Source of the DNA: a virus
Reading direction: 5' to 3' (one strand)
Virus record (IMG/VR): IMGVR_UViG_3300045996_001187
Span: 1-56,492 of that record
Length of the DNA: 56,492 bases
In this document: in pieces, positions 33,232 through 41,704 of the stretch
Layout of the letters: every line of letters starts with the position of its first letter
Numbering within the stretch: position 1 is the stretch's first letter
Made by a program: the position numbers and the translations under genes
Notes under the pieces: generated by a model
Database searches by the model: none
The model's input: only the letters and a program-made list of their open reading frames with translations
Told to the model about the DNA's origin: nothing

Positions 33232-33682
33232 CTCTCCCCTCCCCTTCGGCCCTCGATAGAGCCGCAAGCAAATATCGGCCGTTTTCAGTCGCGTGTTTGA
33301 GATGGACGGACACACCTTTGCCCCGCCCTTGCTCAATTAGCCAAACTCGCTCACCTTCATCGCAAAGCGAGAAAACAGCCTTTTTCAGCGCATTGATGAC
33401 CTCACGGTCACTCTCTACCTCTGCCACCAGCGCATCGATGTCGGTGCGGGCGTTGTTCATGAAATCGGTATCAGCTCGAACCTGTTCAATAACCCGCTCA
33501 CACGCCGCTTGGTCATTCTTGTCCATCGCTCGCACGGTCGGGCCGACGGACTGCATTTGAAATTCGTCGTAGTGCGTCTGTCCCGGTTCGTAGTTGATAT
33601 GCTCCCAGTCTGCCTCCCACGGTTTCGTCGCCTTCCCTGCCCGCGCTTTGATTGGTTCGAGGTCTAAAATTGGTTTGCTCAT
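33215..33682 (-). CDS. Hypothetical helical protein
   Basis: 155 residues from the ATG at 33682 behind GGGAG. A flexible N-terminus with 'WEADWEHINYEPGQTHYDEF', a coiled-coil-like centre, and a C-terminal 'SLCDEGERVWLIEQGRGKGVSVHLKHATENGRYLLAAL'. Overlaps the macro-domain start by 17 bases. Function unknown. Confidence 0.7.
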   Translation of the reverse strand: MSKPILDLEPIKARAGKATKPWEADWEHINYEPGQTHYDEFQMQSVGPTVRAMDKNDQAACERVIEQVRADTDFMNNARTDIDALVAEVESDREVINALKKAVFSLCDEGERVWLIEQGRGKGVSVHLKHATENGRYLLAALSRAEGEGRDANIR

Positions 33683-33888
33683 CACTGCACTCCCTGATAA
33701 ATCGGTTTCGGTTTCCTGACCTTCACCCTCACACGTGGCGACGAACGCGCATAGAATCGCCGCTGTGGGGCGTTTGGGGGCTTGGGCATAGATATTCTCA
33801 TTGCGGCCCATGGCGAAGCACTGAGGCGGCGTTGGATGAGGCGCTCGTGGGCTTCGAGATAGTGTTGGTAGTCAGTTTTGCGTTTCAT
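33682..33888 (-). CDS. Small basic protein
   Basis: 68 residues, strongly basic (many Arg/Lys/Pro), with 'HYLEAHERLIQRRL' helix and an extended C-terminus. ATG at 33888 behind GGAG; stop overlaps the next start. Nucleic-acid binding is likely from charge. Confidence 0.65.
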   Translation of the reverse strand: MKRKTDYQHYLEAHERLIQRRLSASPWAAMRISMPKPPNAPQRRFYARSSPRVRVKVRKPKPIYQGVQ

Positions 33889-34226
33889 GGGCTTAACTCC
33901 AAAACCTCAACTTCGACTCGCGGATTGGTTTTGTCATCGAATTGCCGCGCGTGAATCTCGACAATCTGACTGTCGTTCAGGTAAGCCACGCCCTGTAAAC
34001 AATCCAGGATTTGTTTTAAGCGGTTATCGAGGTCGCCGGATTTACGGGGGCGGTAGTAGTCCAGACTGATCGCAACTCGACCGTCCAAGGGTTTGACTTG
34101 CGCAAGCGCTTTGTCTTCCAGCAATGTGGCTTTATACTTTTTTGCCTCGCCGGAGAGAAATACTATCCCCCGGCAACTTCTCCAATAGCGGTTCGCGCTC
34201 GGAGGGAACGGCAACGTGAGTTTCAT
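33885..34226 (-). CDS. rusA: RusA-family Holliday junction resolvase
   Basis: 113 residues. Family signatures: N-terminal 'LPFPPSANRYWR', then 'GDLDNRLKQILDCLQG' with Asp65/Asp67, and 'YLNDSQIVEI' with Asp85, the three acidic metal ligands. It cuts four-way junctions arising during phage recombination/replication and can resolve branches before packaging. Overlaps the next gene by four bases. Confidence 0.9.
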   Translation of the reverse strand: MKLTLPFPPSANRYWRSCRGIVFLSGEAKKYKATLLEDKALAQVKPLDGRVAISLDYYRPRKSGDLDNRLKQILDCLQGVAYLNDSQIVEIHARQFDDKTNPRVEVEVLELSP

Positions 34227-34257
34227 AGGTTCCTTTAGTCGTAGGTGTGACCGGCCA

Positions 34258-34662
34258 TTACTCGGGTTGGTTTTCGCAATCTCTTGTCACTACCCGTCTG
34301 TTTTTGTCTAGTCCGCCGTAAACTTGAGCATCACAGAGGACACACTTATATCTGTGCAGTGTTGAGCCGTCTTCAATCGTCGTGATTTCGGGCCTCCGCA
34401 ACATGCGGGACGGCAACGCGCTAAAACAGTTTGTGTGCCACACGTCGCGCCAAAAGTTCTCAGGAAGAATCTCCACGGGCGTCGCCGGGGCAATGGGTGG
34501 AGAAGAAGCCGCAAAGGTCAATGCTTCTCTAATCAGTCGTTTAGCCGTATCGAGTTCGCCTATTCGTTCGATATAGCCGCCATGCCTGTAAACCAAAATG
34601 GAAAGCAGCCCGTCCACTTCGCGCAGAAACTCCCGGCTCACGAGTACATTTTCGCTATCCAT
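34258..34662 (-). CDS. Hypothetical protein with C-terminal Cys pair
   Basis: 134 residues from the ATG at 34662 behind AAAGGAG. Helical N-terminal half ('FLREVDGLLSILVYRHGGYIERI'), C-terminal 'YKCVLCDAQVYGG' with Cys-x2-Cys and a further Cys, likely a zinc site. Function unknown. Confidence 0.7.
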   Translation of the reverse strand: MDSENVLVSREFLREVDGLLSILVYRHGGYIERIGELDTAKRLIREALTFAASSPPIAPATPVEILPENFWRDVWHTNCFSALPSRMLRRPEITTIEDGSTLHRYKCVLCDAQVYGGLDKNRRVVTRDCENQPE

Positions 34663-34849
34663 GATTCTCCTTTGGTTCGGGTATCGGCCCCGCCCACACG
34701 TTGTCAATCCCCGCATAAATGCCCCGTTCGATATCTCCAGAATGCACTTCGATAATCTGCCAATAGCGCCTGTCTGGAAATCTTTCAGGATGAAACCAGT
34801 ACCACCCCGGCACAGTCGGTAATTTTGTCGTCCAAACTAATTCATCCAT
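34655..34849 (-). CDS. Hypothetical Trp-rich phage protein
   Basis: 64 residues with 'VPGWYWFHPERFPDRRYWQIIEVH', a motif seen in small phage hypothetical proteins ('GWYW...'), predicted small beta domain. Overlaps neighbours on both sides by eight bases. Confidence 0.7.
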   Translation of the reverse strand: MDELVWTTKLPTVPGWYWFHPERFPDRRYWQIIEVHSGDIERGIYAGIDNVWAGPIPEPKENHG

Positions 34850-34952
34850 ATTTCACCTTCTCTAAATAACTCGGGTGCGTCCGAAATGCCCCGCACTTCA
34901 CACACTTCCAGCCTGCGTAGGCCAGGCGCCAGGAATGGGTATGTCGTTTCAT
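34842..34952 (-). CDS. 36-residue Cys-containing peptide
   Basis: Starts at the ATG at 34952 (GGAAGGAG upstream), overlapping the 34949-35560 stop by four bases and the 34849 start at its own end. Contains 'WKCVKCGAFRTHPSYL', one Cys-x2-Cys knuckle. A likely real small gene because of tight coupling on both sides. Confidence 0.6.
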   Translation of the reverse strand: MKRHTHSWRLAYAGWKCVKCGAFRTHPSYLEKVKYG

Positions 34953-35560
34953 GGCTTCTCCTTCCGCTCCCGCGCGGACTCTATCTCTGCGACGGCCTCG
35001 AAAAGGACATTTCGCCTCGCCGTGAAGCCCTCAGGCACACCGCGCTGATAGCCGTCGTACCCTCGGAACGTATCCGTCAGGGCTATAAAGTCCTTTACTT
35101 CTTTAAGCAGGATCTTTAGAAGTTCATCCATGCTCGCCTTCTCCATAATCTGAGCACGCTCCCAGTCTGGGTCATTTTGATACTCTTCGGCAGCAAGGGC
35201 ATCATGGACTGCCTTCCTCACTTCTACCGGCAAGACCTCCGTGCCATCGTCAACACGGTCAGCCCTTTCACTCCAGTCCCTAACCAAGCGGAGTGCACTT
35301 AGAGCCATTTCGACAGCGACGCCGTAGGTGTCGCACTCAGCGTCATCATCCAGATCGGAATCATCGGACATCGTAGCAATCATCTGTTTAGTCTCAGCAA
35401 CTAGGGCGCGATGACCCCTACCTAGCTCCTCGTGGGACTCAGCAAAGCGACTGTGCCGGTTCACGAATTCTTCAAGTGCCTCAATTGCTGATTTACCATC
35501 GGCACACGGCACAAGATTCACCTTACATCCATCGTCAATGATCGCAAATTTATTGTTCAT
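34949..35560 (-). CDS. Hypothetical acidic helical protein
   Basis: 203 residues from the ATG at 35560 behind GGAAGGAG. Long helices with acidic patches ('DDSDLDDDAECD'). The C-terminal 'RGYDGYQRGVPEGFTARRNVLFEAVAEIESARERKEKP' carries an embedded GGAGAAG ribosome site for the next gene. No family recognised. Confidence 0.7.
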   Translation of the reverse strand: MNNKFAIIDDGCKVNLVPCADGKSAIEALEEFVNRHSRFAESHEELGRGHRALVAETKQMIATMSDDSDLDDDAECDTYGVAVEMALSALRLVRDWSERADRVDDGTEVLPVEVRKAVHDALAAEEYQNDPDWERAQIMEKASMDELLKILLKEVKDFIALTDTFRGYDGYQRGVPEGFTARRNVLFEAVAEIESARERKEKP

Positions 35561-35801
35561 TCTCTTTCTCCTTCCGCTCCCGCGTTGCCAGAGCATCAGC
35601 GTCTTGCTGTGACCATGTGGCAGTGACCTCGAAGTCATATTTGCGCGGCACTACATCAACCTGTATTGGCGTGCCATCAGGGACGCCGTTTTTCTTCAGC
35701 GCGGCATTGACTGCCTTAGCAAAGGCAACCCGTTCACCTTCCATTATCGTGATCACGATAGGGACAAAAACCGTGAGGCATTGTTTAATCTGTGATGCCA
35801 T
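35550..35801 (-). CDS. Hypothetical protein
   Basis: 83 residues from the ATG at 35801 behind GAAGGAAGG. N-terminal hydrophobic strand ('CLTVFVPIVITIM'), helix, strand 'KYDFEVTATW', then a charged tail. Small alpha/beta fold; unknown role. Confidence 0.65.
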   Translation of the reverse strand: MASQIKQCLTVFVPIVITIMEGERVAFAKAVNAALKKNGVPDGTPIQVDVVPRKYDFEVTATWSQQDADALATRERKEKENEQ

Positions 35802-36048
35802 GACCTTCCTTCTTTTCCCGCGCTGCCCCATCGGTTCGCATACCGATTAAGTCACAGACTCCCCATATCCCTGTGTCACACTGGTGGCCCTGTAGCGGCC
35901 TTGCGCGTGGTTCGCCGGGGTTCTTATTGTTCAGGCCATTGGCTAGCATGATTAGAGCAGGCGTGGTTTCTGTCGGTTTCTCAAACTCAACTGACTTACC
36001 ACAACGACGGCACTTGTATTCCAGAACTACAATTTTTGTCTCGTTCAT
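35785..36048 (-). CDS. Hypothetical zinc-finger-like protein
   Basis: 87 residues from the ATG at 36048. 'YKCRRCGKSVEFEKP' is a zinc knuckle, with later 'QGHQCDTGIWGVCDL' giving additional His/Cys ligands. Common layout of phage small zinc proteins. Overlaps the downstream gene by 17 bases. Confidence 0.65.
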   Translation of the reverse strand: MNETKIVVLEYKCRRCGKSVEFEKPTETTPALIMLANGLNNKNPGEPRARPLQGHQCDTGIWGVCDLIGMRTDGAAREKKEGHGITD

Positions 36049-36050
36049 TT

Positions 36051-36251
36051 TCAATCACTCTCCGTTAAATTCTTTTTCCGCGCTGCTAGACGGCGCTCGC
36101 AGGCTTTGCACTTTGGGCCGGTCGTGATGTGCCATTTGCGGCGCTGGAATGCCGTGGAATAAGGTGCTTCACCACAAAGCCCTGAATTGTTGCTGTCATC
36201 GAAATAATGCTGAACACGGCTGAACATTATGTCGCGGCTCCAGTCACCCAT
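36051..36251 (-). CDS. Small protein with Cys pair
   Basis: 66 residues from the ATG at 36251 behind GGAGG, overlapping the ABA-sandwich-like gene by eight bases. Contains 'KWHITTGPKCKACERRLAARKK', a Cys-x2-Cys in a basic C-terminus. Function unknown. Confidence 0.6.
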   Translation of the reverse strand: MGDWSRDIMFSRVQHYFDDSNNSGLCGEAPYSTAFQRRKWHITTGPKCKACERRLAARKKNLTESD

Positions 36252-36660
36252 CAGAACCTCCGGTTCCTTCCCCCACCACAGCCAGGAGCGCCGTGAGGAG
36301 TTGTTCGGGTGTGGCAAGCAGTGCGGTTGCAGCTATTTCAATTGGCGACATATCTTCGTGAAAAAGATGGCCTAGCAGATTAAAGGCAAAACAACTCCAT
36401 TCGTCGGAGTAAAAGCAATTTGGCCCAGACCCCAACCACTTCTCCATCAGCCGGTGGGCGTCGTTGTAGTTGAAGGGGTTGTAATCGGTAGCCGAGGGAG
36501 TCAGCAAGCAATTCCCGTCATCGACAAGCGTATTTGGCCCGATCAGCGACAAGTCGTGCCCTGACTTACGCCATACCATCACATCGAGCAGTTCCTTTCC
36601 ATCCAGTTCAGTTGCCACCTGTCGCAGCAGGGGCAGGTTGAGTTCAGGTGGTTGTGTCAT
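36244..36660 (-). CDS. Phage ABA-sandwich-like hypothetical protein
   Basis: 138 residues. The order LLR-VATEL..., 'PFNYNDAHRLMEKW', aromatic strand 'CFYSDEWSCFAF', 'SPIEIAATALLATPEQLLTALLA' resembles the ABA-sandwich family found in many phages, whose function is unknown. No catalytic residues seen. Confidence 0.65.
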   Translation of the reverse strand: MTQPPELNLPLLRQVATELDGKELLDVMVWRKSGHDLSLIGPNTLVDDGNCLLTPSATDYNPFNYNDAHRLMEKWLGSGPNCFYSDEWSCFAFNLLGHLFHEDMSPIEIAATALLATPEQLLTALLAVVGEGTGGSDG

Positions 36661-36687
36661 TGTTGCTCCAGAAGTTGATTAGATTTC

Positions 36688-37122
36688 CTAGCAGCCTTTG
36701 CGCTTGAAAAACTCTTGAAAGTGCATCCAGCCTTGCGCTGTGTAAAATCCCCATTCGCGTTTCCTGCCTGTCACCCAGACCAAACTAAGCGACTCCCCGC
36801 CGTTGATGGTCTCGACACGATGGGCGTACTTCGCAGGTCGCCATAGCGGAACCAGCGGCCAGCGGCGGAAGCGTCCCCGTTCGGTTTGCTCGATGTACCC
36901 CGGCCATATTGGAATGGTTAGGAAACTCCAGGGGTGGTCATGCAGCTCACGGTCTGCATCAGGCCGGTGGAAGATATGCAGGTAAAGGTTTCCGAATCGC
37001 TCCGACCTAAACAGAAAATAGCGAGTCAGTAAACAACTGTCCTGCGTCCCATCGGCCTCACAGCCCAAAATATACCGGCGCTCGATTTTCAGGCGGTCCA
37101 TCAGGTTTTCGACAAGTCTCAT
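36688..37122 (-). CDS. Phage cupin-like protein
   Basis: 144 residues. 'LHIFHRPDADRELHDHPWSFLTIPIWPGYIE' carries a His-x-His metal motif, and 'HRVETINGGESLSLVW' a second cupin strand pair. The family occurs in many phages and is thought to be a small metal-binding cupin without an assigned substrate. Start at 37122 behind GAAGGAGAAAG. Confidence 0.75.
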   Translation of the reverse strand: MRLVENLMDRLKIERRYILGCEADGTQDSCLLTRYFLFRSERFGNLYLHIFHRPDADRELHDHPWSFLTIPIWPGYIEQTERGRFRRWPLVPLWRPAKYAHRVETINGGESLSLVWVTGRKREWGFYTAQGWMHFQEFFKRKGC

Positions 37123-37276
37123 CGTTCTCTTTCTCCTTCTCTCCCACTTCGCTCTGTGGCCTCAGAACGGGGGTGAATAGTCGTTTATTTTCGTCGCTAT
37201 GGCCCCAAATCTTGGCGCTGGGGGCGGGTTCGCTCGTTTTAGGTAGTCGTGGACCCCTGAAACGCTCTGTGGCGAT

Positions 37277-37453
37277 TTAACGCAGTTTCTGGCGGGGTCT
37301 GCGTCCGAATGTCGCCGCCCACCGGTTCTCTTCGCGCTGAGCGTCCGACATCGGTTTTTCGTCGCTCAGCTTTTTGTCCTGCGTCTCGCGGGTAACTCTG
37401 TCCTGCCGGTGCGTCTTGTCGATTGCTTTGGTCTGACTTTGTTTTCTTGGCAT
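37277..37453 (-). CDS. Small basic helical protein
   Basis: 58 residues from the ATG at 37453, GAGG upstream. Highly charged (Lys/Arg/Glu/Gln), C-terminal 'RRPRQKLR'. Between dnaB and cupin genes. 37123-37276 beyond it shows no gene. Possibly nucleic-acid binding; unknown. Confidence 0.55.
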   Translation of the reverse strand: MPRKQSQTKAIDKTHRQDRVTRETQDKKLSDEKPMSDAQREENRWAATFGRRPRQKLR

Positions 37454-37462
37454 GATGGTCCT

Positions 37463-38827
37463 CTAATAATTTCGCTGTAGGTTTTCGAAGCGGGCGAACT
37501 CGCTAATAAAAACGAGCTTTGCGACTCCAGTAGGCCCGTTGCGGTTCTTGCCGAAAATAATCTCGGCGGTGTTGTCGGTATCATCTTCCACCGGCCCCCA
37601 TTGCGCGGCCTGGGGGATATGCACTTTCTTTTTGTAGTAGGCAGGGCGGTAGATGAACGAAACGATATCGGCGTCTTCTTCAATGGTGCCTGAGTCACGT
37701 AAGTCTGAAAGTACGGGCCGCTTGTCTTCGCGCTGTTCGACGGCTCGTGAAAGCTGAGAAAGGCAAAGTACCGGACACTTCATTTCCTTGGCCAGAGCTT
37801 TTAGTGACTTGCCAATTTTGGACAGCTCTTCGACTCGATTGCCCGACTTCTCGGCAGTCTTTGCGAGCTGAATGTAATCGACCACGATAAGCGCCAGGTG
37901 GCCGCGCTGCTGTGCGAGACGGCGACATTGAGCGCGCATGTCGAAGGTTGTCATCTGCGGGGTGTCGATTATTTCAAGGGGCACTCGCGTCAGGCGTTCG
38001 CTCGCGCGGTTAAAAGCGTCCCACTCGTCGTCATTCAGTGAACCGTTGGCCAGGGCGTGCGAATCAACCCTGGCTTCACTTGACAGTAACCGACGGGTCA
38101 GTTCGTCTCGGCTCATTTCAAGCGAGAAGACGGCGACCGGCTTTTGCATGTCCCATGCGACGTTATGGGCGATTTGCAGGGCCAGAGCGGTTTTGCCTTG
38201 CGAAGGGCGTGCGGCTAGGATAATCAGGTTTGCAGGCTGCAGCCCGTTGGTCAGTTGGTCGATTTCATCAAAGCCCGTTGCGACACCGTTGAACTGTCCG
38301 GGATTCTCAGCGGCCAGCACGACGCGCTGCACTTCCTTGCGCACCAGCTCGGGTAACGGTGTGAATGAGTCTCCGCCCCGACGCTCGCTCAATGCGAGCA
38401 CTTCACGCTCGGCGAAGTCCAGAATCTCTTCTTCGGTTTCGGCACCACCATAGGCCAAACCACTCACCTTATCGGCGTAGCTGATGGCTTTGCGGCGGAG
38501 CGACTTCTCCCGCACGGTTTTGGTGTAGGTGCCAATGGCAACCGACGACGGGCATTCTTCGAGGCAGGCCGACAAATACGCACTGCCGCCGATTTGCTCC
38601 AACTGCCCGCGGCGGCGTAGTTCATCAACGACCGTCGAGATATTTACATCGTCGCCCCGCTCATCGAGCGAAACCAAGGCGGAGAAAATCAGTCGGTGTC
38701 CTTCACGGTAGAAGTCGTCGGCTGTCACGATTTCAGCGGCCGCGCTTATTGCCGTGCGGCTCATCAGCATGGCACCGAGAGTACTCATTTCCGCTTCGGT
38801 CGATTGCGGCGTTACCTTCATGCTCAC
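37463..38827 (-). CDS. dnaB: DnaB-type replicative helicase
   Basis: 454 residues, normal for DnaB. N-terminal helical domain (1-150), then the RecA-like ATPase with Walker A 'ARPSQGKTAL' (206-215), Walker B 'LIVVDYIQL' and 'LSQLSR', and C-terminal 'IIFGKNRNGPTG' arginine-finger region. GTG start overlaps the upstream stop by four bases, AAGGGG upstream. Unwinds phage DNA at the origin with the O-like initiator. Confidence 0.95.
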   Translation of the reverse strand: MSMKVTPQSTEAEMSTLGAMLMSRTAISAAAEIVTADDFYREGHRLIFSALVSLDERGDDVNISTVVDELRRRGQLEQIGGSAYLSACLEECPSSVAIGTYTKTVREKSLRRKAISYADKVSGLAYGGAETEEEILDFAEREVLALSERRGGDSFTPLPELVRKEVQRVVLAAENPGQFNGVATGFDEIDQLTNGLQPANLIILAARPSQGKTALALQIAHNVAWDMQKPVAVFSLEMSRDELTRRLLSSEARVDSHALANGSLNDDEWDAFNRASERLTRVPLEIIDTPQMTTFDMRAQCRRLAQQRGHLALIVVDYIQLAKTAEKSGNRVEELSKIGKSLKALAKEMKCPVLCLSQLSRAVEQREDKRPVLSDLRDSGTIEEDADIVSFIYRPAYYKKKVHIPQAAQWGPVEDDTDNTAEIIFGKNRNGPTGVAKLVFISEFARFENLQRNY

Positions 38828-39234
38828 AGCCAGCCCCTTTCTTTGAACGCTTCGAGAGCGGCCTGTTTACCAGGTGTCAATACACCCGCCGGGACGGCGT
38901 TCTCCCGCTCGGACCTGAATCGCTTGGTCTGACGGCGGTGCAGTTCTTCGAACGCTTCGGCCTGCACGCGGGCCAGGTAACGCGTTAAGAACTCTTGCGC
39001 ATTGCGGCAACCAAGCTCCAAGCCTTCGGTACGCACGCGCTCCAGCTCTTGCGTTGGTATCGAGCGAAACGACTCCAGCCAGCCAGGGAGTATCTGCTCA
39101 GCCTGGGAGTCCGTAAGGGTGCGGCCCTGTGCGCCAAAAGCTTGCGTCATGGTCTCGAAGATTTTAGAAACCCGGTAAGGGTCGCTGTGATATTCCGCGT
39201 TGCGCTCTGCGTTTGTTTTTCTATCGCTGTTCAT
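38824..39234 (-). CDS. Putative helicase loader / primosome accessory
   Basis: 136 residues from the ATG at 39234 behind GGGAG. Helical with 'ETMTQAFGAQGRTLTDSQAEQILPGWLESF' (DnaD/loader-like helices). Lies between the O-like initiator and dnaB, where lambda places gene P, so a helicase loader role is inferred from order only; no AAA+ motif. Confidence 0.6.
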   Translation of the reverse strand: MNSDRKTNAERNAEYHSDPYRVSKIFETMTQAFGAQGRTLTDSQAEQILPGWLESFRSIPTQELERVRTEGLELGCRNAQEFLTRYLARVQAEAFEELHRRQTKRFRSERENAVPAGVLTPGKQAALEAFKERGWL

Positions 39235-40081
39235 GCTGTGCTCCCTTGCCATAGGCTCGTATCGCGGCAATGTTCAATTTGCCGTCAGCGGTTCGTATGT
39301 CACCGGGGTTGCCCGGTGGCGGTCCGGCTCGTTCGAGTAACTTGTCAATCTGAGAGCCAAGCTGCTGGGGGGTCGGTGCGTCATCCAATTTCCATGCGGT
39401 GCGGGCGTGGCGTATCTGCTCCGGGGTATAGCCGTTCTCCGCCAAGGCTTCGGCGGTGGCGGCGGCGCGGATACGAGCGCGGTTGTCCAGCGATATCAAT
39501 TTTGCGTTGAGCCCGCAGGCTTCGAGAACCGCTGAAAAATGGGCTGAGTGATAGCGTTTGTCGTCTGCACCGTCCATGTCGTAAGGTTCACGTTTTGGCT
39601 TCGATTTTGGTGGAGAATTTTCGTGTGCGCGTACACACACTGATGGTTCATATATTAAACCTGACGGTTCATCCTTATATAGGCCCTCATCCACAAAAGG
39701 GTTTTCTCCATTAGGTTTTGCATCCACAAAAGGGTTTTCTAAATTAGGTTTTACGAAAACCTTTTTCTTAAAAGGGTTTTCTCCATTAGGTTTTACGGGC
39801 TCAATCTCAGCTTTCCCACGCGAGATATGGAGCCTGTAACCGTTGGATTTCCCCCGGCCCGAATGCTGTTCTATTGTCAGAAAACCCCGGTCGGACAATC
39901 TCTTAATTACCGCCCGCGCACCACCTTCCGAAAGGTTGCACTTACGCGCGACGGTCTCAACTTTAGGCCAGCATTCGCCCTCGTCGTTGGCGAAGTCGGC
40001 AAGACAAACGAGTACTAACTTTTCGGCATGGTTCGACAGGTTTGGATTGTCCCATGCTTCGGACATTCTCTTTATGCTCAT
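39221..40081 (-). CDS. O-like replication initiator with internal iterons
   Basis: 286 residues. N-terminal winged helix (20-75: 'CWPKVETVARKCNLSEGGARAVIKRLSDRGFLTI'). A linker holds three copies of the octapeptide KPN-x-ENPF (97-104, 111-118, 122-129), encoded by the DNA iterons 39695-39796. The C-terminal helical domain ('YTPEQIRHARTAWKLDD') may bind the helicase. This matches lambda O, whose gene contains its own origin. ATG overlaps the upstream stop. Confidence 0.8.
   Translation of the reverse strand: MSIKRMSEAWDNPNLSNHAEKLVLVCLADFANDEGECWPKVETVARKCNLSEGGARAVIKRLSDRGFLTIEQHSGRGKSNGYRLHISRGKAEIEPVKPNGENPFKKKVFVKPNLENPFVDAKPNGENPFVDEGLYKDEPSGLIYEPSVCVRAHENSPPKSKPKREPYDMDGADDKRYHSAHFSAVLEACGLNAKLISLDNRARIRAAATAEALAENGYTPEQIRHARTAWKLDDAPTPQQLGSQIDKLLERAGPPPGNPGDIRTADGKLNIAAIRAYGKGAQHEQR
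39695..39796. other. Origin candidate: three 27-base iterons inside the initiator gene
   Basis: Near-identical 27-base direct repeats start at 39695, 39728 and 39770 (AAAAGGGTTTTCT...TTAGGTTTT). On the lower-coordinate side (the 3' side in the initiator gene) lies an AT-rich stretch with two TGAnGGTTCAT repeats and a GTGTG/CACAC hairpin (39620-39690). The order iterons then AT-rich duplex in the gene's 5' to 3' direction copies lambda ori. Confidence 0.7.
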
Positions 40082-40617
40082 TGCGGCCTCACCACCTGAG
40101 ACCTCATTGCGCGCACAACGGCGTTTAAAACAACATTTATTGGAACGGCTAGGCCGTGCGTGTTATAGCCGTGGTTTTCAATAGGCGGCTTCTTATATCT
40201 CTCCATCCATGCCGCACCACTCTGCATCCACGCCAGCCGTAGCGGTACCCACGGAAGGAAGAAGCATATATCGTGCTTTATGAAGCCATAAGCAATGAAG
40301 TCGCAGGCCAGACTCTTATTAATCCAACCGGGAGCCCGGGTGGTATCCGCAGAAGAATATTCAATAAAGAAATTATTCGGTTCGTGGTAATCACCTTTTT
40401 CATCGACTCTCCACTCTTTGTCAATCCCATCAAAAACCACCGCATCAACTCCCCGGCGCTGCGCAACATTGTCAGCAGAATTACGCAGGACGTTAACCAT
40501 ATCAGGCCACTGGCGGCGATAGTGGCGGAGCCAGAACTCTTGAACTTCTGGACTCTCGCTCATACGCAGGTCGTTTGAGAAGTTACGCACGGTCCGCACC
40601 TCCTCGCACGGCTGCAT
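40078..40617 (-). CDS. PD-(D/E)XK-like nuclease
   Basis: 179 residues. 'QRRGVDAVVFDGIDKEWRVDEKGDY' supplies an Asp followed by Val-Asp-Glu-Lys, the D...ExK pattern, and the helix-strand 'PGWINKSLACDFIAYGFI' and 'CFFLPWVPLRLAW' complete a layout I recall from plasmid and phage nuclease-like families. May process replication or recombination intermediates. Target unknown. Confidence 0.65.
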   Translation of the reverse strand: MQPCEEVRTVRNFSNDLRMSESPEVQEFWLRHYRRQWPDMVNVLRNSADNVAQRRGVDAVVFDGIDKEWRVDEKGDYHEPNNFFIEYSSADTTRAPGWINKSLACDFIAYGFIKHDICFFLPWVPLRLAWMQSGAAWMERYKKPPIENHGYNTHGLAVPINVVLNAVVRAMRSQVVRPQ

Positions 40618-41704
40618 AGGTGTCCCCTAGCCCTTCGAATACGTCAGCCAGTAGTTCGGCTTCAACGCCAAGCGCGACGACAACTGACGGGAAGGTGGCG
40701 CTGTTGCCGTTCTCGCCTGGGCCACCGAATTTCAACCGACCATGCAGGAAACAACGAGGGTATTCTCGCAGCGCCCTAAACCAGGTTGTGTCAGTTCTCG
40801 CAGGAAGTAAGGCGACAGCCTGGGTAGTGCGCCCCGCATAGAACTCTTCAACGAGCTTGCGCGCCCACTCCCCGATAACGTCACCGTATGGCGGGTTCAT
40901 ATACACGCGCCCGTGCCATTCTTTAAGTAAGCCACTATCTTCTGCGGTGCATATCTCGGCGGCTTTCACAACGGCGTTGGCGGCGATAGAAGTGCAGGGG
41001 TCTATATCTATATTCCCGAGAAGAGAGTGAATGCGCTCCATGATATGAGGCGGCGTGTACCACTCGAAGCTATCGCTCGTCATCATCGGTGCCAAGCGGT
41101 TAGCGTTGCTTGCGTATAGAGTTTTGTTGGCTTCATGAATGACTTCACCGGCGGTGGTGGTATCGCCCTTACCCGTTTCCCATCCTGAAATCTCCAGGCA
41201 TTTCACGGCGGCGTCGGCTTGCTGGGGGGACGTGGCGATAATGGTTTTAGGTGCGCGCTGGGCAGGGCGTGACCTTCCATCGGCACCAACGGTTTTATCC
41301 AACTGGGCAATAATGCCCAGTTGCTCCAACTTCTCTCGGACCGCGCCAACCGTGTGATGACTCACGCCCACAACGTCAGCTATTCGCCTATTACTCCAAT
41401 TCGCAGCCTGCTGTACAAGCTTCTCAAGCTGAGAGTCAAACTGTTTTGCGGTCATGTGCCGTCGTAACGAATTTAACTTTTGCAGATGCTCGTACTTTTC
41501 TTCTTCGGTCAAGCCGGCGCGAATCGTGACCGGGTACTCTTTAATGCCTAGTTCGACGCAAATCTTTTCTCTGTGGTGTCCGTCCAGCGTGTTGCCCTGT
41601 TCATCACGTTCAATGGGCACGAGAACGCCGCGTGCGGCTATATCAGCCTTTAGGGCCTCGTAGGTAAGCGGGTCCATCGGGTCAAACTCTTGGTATTTAC
41701 TCAT
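40583..41704 (-). CDS. ParB-like / phage Dam methyltransferase fusion
   Basis: 373 residues from the ATG at 41704. N-terminal ParB/sulfiredoxin-type domain (1-75, 'DGHHREKICVELGI' nucleotide-binding box) and an HTH (104-130, 'SNRRIADVVGVSHHTVGAV'). C-terminal phage-type N6-adenine methylase with 'NIDIDPCTS' and catalytic 'YMNPPYG' (268-274). The fusion occurs in phages; it probably methylates the phage genome in a sequence- or context-dependent way. Different from the ParB at 51673. Confidence 0.88.
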   Translation of the reverse strand: MSKYQEFDPMDPLTYEALKADIAARGVLVPIERDEQGNTLDGHHREKICVELGIKEYPVTIRAGLTEEEKYEHLQKLNSLRRHMTAKQFDSQLEKLVQQAANWSNRRIADVVGVSHHTVGAVREKLEQLGIIAQLDKTVGADGRSRPAQRAPKTIIATSPQQADAAVKCLEISGWETGKGDTTTAGEVIHEANKTLYASNANRLAPMMTSDSFEWYTPPHIMERIHSLLGNIDIDPCTSIAANAVVKAAEICTAEDSGLLKEWHGRVYMNPPYGDVIGEWARKLVEEFYAGRTTQAVALLPARTDTTWFRALREYPRCFLHGRLKFGGPGENGNSATFPSVVVALGVEAELLADVFEGLGDTYAAVRGGADRA

